Below are positions 59,277-64,000 of a stretch of DNA of 64,000 nt, piece after piece. The stretch is from assembly GCA_021521415.1 (NCBI GenBank), contig JAIQDT010004242.1, positions 186,001 to 250,000 of the forward strand, given 5' to 3'. The DNA is from Bidens hawaiensis. Taxonomy: Eukaryota > Streptophyta > Magnoliopsida > Asterales > Asteraceae. Under the pieces are notes generated by a model. The model saw nothing but the letters and a program-made list of their open reading frames with translations, made no database searches and had not been told where the DNA came from. How positions within the stretch are numbered: the first letter of the stretch is position 1; each line of letters opens with the position of its first letter. The position numbers and the translations under genes were made by a program.

Positions 59277-61368
59277 ATGGCACCCATCAAAAAAACTAAC
59301 AAAAAGGCTAAGAAGAGTGCTTTTGTTGCCCCCGTTCCTGTTACGGAGGACCCAAGGGTTGTTACGGTAGTCAACCATAACGGCAACCAAGACATATGGA
59401 AGAATTGGGATTTGATTGTGGATGACGAAGGTTATCAAAAGGCTCGTTGCAAACTATGTGGTTCAATATTAAAGCACGATTCCAACTCTACTTTGAGAAA
59501 GCACATCGAGAAGCCATATTGCAAGGCGTTGAAAGGGATTGGCACGACCGATCAAATTGACTTGGGTAAAGATGGTACACTATTTCGTTACAACACGACT
59601 CAAGTTCAAGATAGAATGGCAAAGTTCGTTATTCAACGAGGTTTGCCGTTTAACCACTTTGATGACCCGGAGTTGACGTCGTTGATTCGCGAAACTCTAC
59701 AACCGAGATACACACATGTAAGTCGTACTACCTTAAGACGTCATTGTATCAGGTTGTGGGAGTGTGCTAAAAAAGAGTTAATCGAGTCTTTTCATTCTTT
59801 AGAAGCCATGGTTAGTTTAACTACCGATGTTTGGTCGGCACCACAAGGGTTGCCCGAATCATACATATGTGTCACCGCTCATTGGGTTGATCCGGTGACA
59901 TGGCAATTGATGAAACGCACCATCGCTTTTGAAAACTTCCCGTTCCCACATACCGCCGAAAAATTGTTTGAATTACTTGATGAAGTTATAACGACTTACA
60001 ACTTGAGAAATAAAATATTTTCGATTTCGTTTGACAACGCTTCAAACAATACTAAGGCGGCTAAAAAATTTATCATTAAATATTCACCACCTTGTTTCGG
60101 GGATTTTTTTCATGTCCGATGTGTTGCACATATCATCAACTTGGTTGTTCAAATAGGTCTTGACAATGAAAACATTTGTGAAGATTTAAAATACTTTAGA
60201 CTTATGTTACAAGATGTCTTCAAAAGTGGTAAAAGAAGACATCTTGAATATAAGAACTATTGCAAGTCGGTTGAAAGAAAGTATTTGGGGCCGAATTGGG
60301 ACGTTCCAACCGTTGGAACTCAACTTGTCATATGTTAAAGTGTGCTTTTGCCCAACGCCAAACTTTACAAGCTTTTCATAACAATCTTGTTGAAGAACGC
60401 GAGGCCGATATGTTTCCGGAAAGTGTTTGGGTCCAAGTCGGTTATTTGTTGGAGTATCTTGACGTGTTCAAATAGTCAACAACAAAATTATCGGGAGTCT
60501 ATTACCCTACTAGTTGTTGGGTTTTGCAAGAATTGTACTATATGTCTTGTGTTTTTAAAAGCTTTGCGGAGAAGAACAAACTCTTCGAAAATATTGTTGC
60601 GGTGATGAAAGAAAAGTTCATAAAATATTTTGAAAACATACCGCCGGTCTTTACTTGTGCCGCCGCATTAAACCCCTATTGGAATGTTAATGGGGTTGAA
60701 ACAACGATTGAGGAAATATTCGACAACTTAGGTATGCACGAGATTGACCCGAAGTTGTCGACGGAAGCGAAGGACAAGTTCAACAAAAACCTTCAAGACC
60801 TTTATGACCATTATTTTCAAATGTATGGTCTAAGCACGAGATCGTCTTTTGTGAAAAAACAACTAGTAGGCCGTGCAATAACCCACTTATAAACTTGATG
60901 AATGGGATTCGTGAATCGGCATCTAAGAGGCAAAGAGGAAACACACCAAGTAGCGAACTTGGTCGATATAGTGGAGCAAACTATGTTGAGGGCGCAACGG
61001 TCGACGAAATTCGCAATATTGATTTGTTGGCTTGGTGGAAAGGTAAACAAAACGAATTTCCCATTTTATCCGCCATGGCTCGTGATTTGCTTGCCGTACA
61101 AGCCTCAACGGTTGCTTCTGAATCGGTTTTTTCTCTTAGTGGGAGGGTGTTATCTATGCGAAGAACAAAACTAACTCCCGAGTCTCTAGAGGTTTGCATT
61201 TGCCTAAAGGACCATTTGGATGCGGTGGATCGTGTACAACACAAGGCGAACTTTGAAGACGAAATACCAATAGAGCGTCATATTCATGATGAGGAGGCGG
61301 AGGACGGGGTTTCTTCCGATAACGAAGACGAGGGTGAAGACGAGAATGAAGACGAAGAAGAGTTGTAA
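59277..61368 (+). pseudogene. hAT transposase (RICESLEEPER-like), frameshifted
   Basis: The N-terminal part (59277-60338) has a basic start (KKTNKKAKKS), a BED zinc finger (DIWKNWDL, ARCKLCGSIL, STLRKHIEKPYC; about residues 40-80) and the RNase H-like core with TTDVWSAPQG and FSISFDNASNN. The rest continues in other frames: FAEKNKLFENI (60551-60583), AAALNPYW, and the C-terminal dimerisation region DLLAWWKGK...ASESVFSLSGRVLSMRRTKLT (60895-61368). Lesions: a one-base loss near 60318, an in-frame TAG at 60473-60475, and a stop with frame change near 60892. The enzyme would excise and reinsert the element; this copy cannot make it whole. The acidic tail (DNEDEGEDENEDEEEL) is intact. Confidence 0.94.
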
Positions 61369-61600
61369 TTATTTGTTTTGGTAAAATTATTTGTAACTTG
61401 TTCAACTAATATTTAGTTTTAATTTGTTTTATTATAATTACTTTTGTTACTCATGATTAATTTTTGCTACTTTTTTAATAACAACGAACATTTTATTTAT
61501 TTAAAAAATAACTATTACAAACATTATTAAAACATAAACGATACTAAACATAACAACTAAAACATAAAAAATAAAGTACGTCGTTTTAATCCGGGAATAC

Positions 61601-61852
61601 TTATTTTTGGGTTGTAGAGCCGGACGACTCTCCCACTTCCGTTTTTTTAGCTTCCAAACTTCTTTTCTCTCGACAATACTTATTCGTATGTTTTCGTAAT
61701 GTCGAGTTGGACCCTGCTTTAAGAAACTTCGAGCAATATTTGCAACGTGCCAACTCATGTGAGTCGGTCATGAGACACAAATCGTAATGAACCCAAACAT
61801 CGGGGTATCTTGTTGTTTCGATCACCATAACAACGTCATCATTAGTTGCCAT
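61601..61852 (-). CDS. BED zinc-finger-only protein encoded inside the hAT element (83 aa)
   Basis: An intact frame starts MATNDDVVMVIE and holds one BED finger: DVWVHYDLCLMTD, ARCKYCSKFLKAG, then NSTLRKHTNKYC, with the C-x2-C and H-x4-C ligands expected. The tail is short, basic then Ser/Thr-rich (EVGESSGSTTQK), and there is no RNase H-like core. It resembles the transposase's own BED finger (ARCK.C, SNSTLRKH, YC shared), so a duplicated transposase N-terminus is the likely origin. The ATG at 61852 is preferred over 61930 because it sits at the conserved-looking domain edge about 90 bp after a TATA box. A DNA-binding repressor or helper of the transposase is possible but unproven. Confidence 0.75.
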   Translation of the reverse strand: MATNDDVVMVIETTRYPDVWVHYDLCLMTDSHELARCKYCSKFLKAGSNSTLRKHTNKYCREKRSLEAKKTEVGESSGSTTQK

Positions 61853-61935
61853 TTGTTGTCGGTTTAAGGTTAATTGTGGTTTGGAGTGTGTTTTGTATTT
61901 TTGGAATTGGTTTAACAAGTACACAAACAAACCTT

Positions 61936-61945
61936 GCTATTTATA
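61936..61945 (-). promoter_or_regulatory. TATA box for the BED-finger gene
   Basis: On the minus strand CTATAAATAG lies about 85-90 bp before the chosen ATG, between it and the right subterminal repeats. Confidence 0.6.
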
Positions 61946-62267
61946 GTAAGAAAATAACCTATTTGTAGTTAAAAAACCGGTTCCAACGGTCAAAAACAGC
62001 TATATAGCCGTTGGAACCGGTTCCTAACGGCTATAATATTTAAATTTCAAAAAAAACCGGTGGAACCGGTTTTTACGTAAAAACCGGTTCCGGTTCATAC
62101 CCTACCCGGTTCTTAAAAGTTAGCATATCTGGGCATCGGTTCGGGTCGGGAACCGAACCGGTTCTTGATTGGAACCGGTTCCATTTTACAACCCGGTGTG
62201 AAAAAACCGGTTTCGAACCGGTTCGGGTTTTCCAGTTGAACCCGATTTGTGCACGTCTAACATTTAA

Positions 62268-62864
62268 CGCTATATCATGTGTGAACCCTCGGGTGGGCAA
62301 AAGTGAAATTGCACTAATTTTGACGTTATTTTATTAATCTCATGAAAATAACGTTAAAAGTGGCGGAATGTTAATCATGCATCATGTGGTGGCGTTAATA
62401 GCCGAAAATGGTACATGCACCAATCGACGGTGCCCTGATGGTTGAGTGTTATGTGTCTTATGCCCAAGGTTTGATGCAAAACTACTGAAGTGATGGTTGA
62501 GTGTTATGTGTCTTACGGAGTAGAGGTAAGGCTGTCTATATCTTACTCTCCTCAAACACTACCATAGCTTTGCTATTGGTGGGATATACTGATGTTGATG
62601 ATGATGATTTAAGGGTATAGTAAATACTATGATACTTGCATAACGTTACAAAGTTATAAAATTTAGTCCAAAGTGATTTACAAATCATGGTATAAATGTA
62701 GGTTGGGGAATGTTTGAACATATTGTGTCCAAAACAAGCATGGCATCTACTTATATTGCTAGATTAGCATTGGTTCATCTTCTTCGATTATATGTCACGT
62801 ACGCCATAAGTAAATACAAAGGGATTTTAACCAGAAAAATGCCTTACGGGTGGGTGGAGGTGGC
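62268..62864. other. Intergenic; one short direct repeat
   Basis: GATGGTTGAGTGTTATGTGT is present at about 62438 and again at 62491. No gene seen. Confidence 0.45.
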
Positions 62865-63148
62865 TAGGGGTGTTCAACAAAATCCGAATTCAAATCCGTA
62901 TCCGAAATATTCAGATTGGATAGTGTGTTGAAAATTTTTGGATATTTCGATATCCAAAATATTTTCCTAATTATTGAATACTAGATATTATTTAAAAATT
63001 CCGGATAGATTTTTGGATATATCATATGGTATTTCGGATAATTTTTCATATATTTTGGAAAATTCGGATAATTTTCGTATAATCTGGATAATTTTTTTGA
63101 TATTTCGGATATCCGAAAATTTGGATTCGGATTCAGATAGTGAATGAG
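62865..63148. mobile_element. Probable hAT-like MITE with CCGAATTC/GGATTCGGAT arms
   Basis: TAGGGGTGTTCAACAAAATC at the left and GGATTCGGATTCAGATAGTG near the right are loosely inverted, with many GGATATTTCGGATAT motifs between them. The right end (GAATGAGCTA) and target duplication are not clear. Confidence 0.45.
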
Positions 63149-63760
63149 CTACAAAATGATGGGGATTTTTGACATGTGGTCAGAGGCCGATATATAGTTT
63201 AAAAGGGGGGGGGGGTGTTGTAGCCCACAAATCGCCTCACCCCAGTACTTGATCACCATGTCATCATGTCCATCACACAAGCCGGCGACAAAGGTATGTC
63301 GCCCCCACTTATCGTCCGGGGGGCGGGGGGGGGGGGGGGTGTGTTCTCGCCTTTTGTCGCCCCAAACTTTTACTATTTGTCGCCCACTACACTTGGTCTA
63401 AGTAACAAAATAAATGATTTTAAAAAATTGTTAAAAAGTATTACAACATCACATTTTATCCAAATTATGTGAGAGGGTCCTATATTTTTTAGAGTATGGT
63501 TATGAGTTGTAGAAAGAGATAAAATGTTACCGTTTATGAGTTAATTTGGATAAACACTGTTCATCATCTATAATTTTTTATAGTTGTTGAAAATTATTAT
63601 GAGTGAAACAGAGAAAATATGTAATGATAAATGTATAAAAATATTATTTATTTATAAATATAAAAAAAGTAGTGATTTTAATGTAAATATAGAGTTAACG
63701 ATACTGTCGGTAAGTATATACTTATACAAAAAGTTACAATGTAGCTCAAAATAGGGCTGC
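63149..63760. other. Intergenic with two long G-runs
   Basis: G11 at 63205-63215 and an almost uninterrupted G-run at 63318-63339 lie in a C/G-rich patch with GTCGCCC motifs; the rest is AT-rich with no gene. Confidence 0.5.
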
Positions 63761-64000
63761 TGTCACACCCCGATCAAAGGCGGCGGAACATGCCGAGGTG
63801 TAACGATTGCCCATAAGCACATGACACTATTAAAAGCGACAATATTTAACAAACTCATTTCATATCATAACATCGAAAATGTCACATAACAATATTCATA
63901 AGACAAATGCAACAAAATATAGCAAAATATAGCAAATCAAATATTGTTCATTTTTGCTAATATCGTAGAGGTATTTGTGACGTTTTCTTCTCCAAAGTCC
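63761..64000 (+). mobile_element. Start of an LTR, probably Ty3/gypsy, running out of the window
   Basis: TGTCACACCCCGATCAAAGG is a typical start of long plant gypsy LTRs. Only 240 bp are visible, so the assignment rests on the start motif alone and orientation is assumed. Confidence 0.45.

Larger units (their letters stand above)
58723..62259 (+). mobile_element. Complete hAT element (3537 bp) with ACATTTAA duplication and two genes
   Basis: Perfect ends TAGACGTGCACAAA (left) and TTTGTGCACGTCTA (right) are flanked by ACATTTAA at 58715-58722 and 62260-62267, the 8 bp hAT duplication. Subterminal regions on both sides carry many GTTGGAACCGGTTCCAAC-type palindromes. A transposase pseudogene runs on plus and a small intact BED-finger gene on minus; their 3' ends converge. 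The perfect ends and duplication suggest a fairly recent insertion, mobilised in trans if the transposase was already broken (inference). It lies 298 bp beyond the VSR stop codon. Confidence 0.95.

Overview
The window looks like repeat-rich dicot nuclear DNA, probably from an asterid and possibly Asteraceae. The reasons are spliced GT-AG genes with AT-rich introns, a plant-specific vacuolar sorting receptor, a nuclear-type tRNA-Asn, a Cassandra TRIM, and many Helitron, hAT, Harbinger and LTR elements. The family assignment is inference; no species marker was read.

Layout. 1-4059: 3' part of a Ty1/copia element ending in a complete LTR. About 5.0-6.6 kb: decayed E2 ubiquitin-conjugating gene of the UBC24/25/26 (PHO2-like) type. 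8156-8455 (minus): small intact single-exon gene of unknown function. 10.7-20.3 kb: Helitron territory with a broken RepHel gene on the minus strand, a 1.1 kb insertion inside its helicase, tandem copies of a Helitron-like 3' end, and a 2.26 kb solo LTR with a perfect 5 bp target duplication. 20802-22597: PIF/Harbinger element with a broken transposase. 23117-23621 and 24192-24575: two short hAT-type elements with perfect 8 bp target duplications. 25567-26563: three near-identical 335 bp tandem units upstream of a Helitron end. 28628-30300 (minus): six-exon Smr-domain gene, probably damaged, with a foldback MITE in an intron. 33942-38133: 4.2 kb hAT-type element with Helitron ends inside it. 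39.1-40.1 kb: LINE remnant split by a Cassandra LTR. 41735-41808: tRNA-Asn(GTT). 42971-45679: non-autonomous LTR-type element with 744 bp direct repeats. 45681-51481: unreadable copia-type relic whose 5' LTR is cut off exactly where the previous element ends. 53611-54043: MITE with a 9 bp target duplication. 54315-58417: intact 11-exon vacuolar sorting receptor gene (VSR3/VSR4 type). 58723-62259: complete hAT element with a broken transposase and, on the other strand, an intact small BED-zinc-finger gene. 63761 to the end: start of another LTR.

The host genes likely to work are the VSR gene, the small gene at 8.2-8.5 kb and perhaps the tRNA. VSR would act alone in sorting soluble cargo to the vacuole; no operon-like cooperation is expected or seen. 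Most of the remaining sequence is nested transposons. The most unusual item is the two-gene hAT element at 58.7-62.3 kb.
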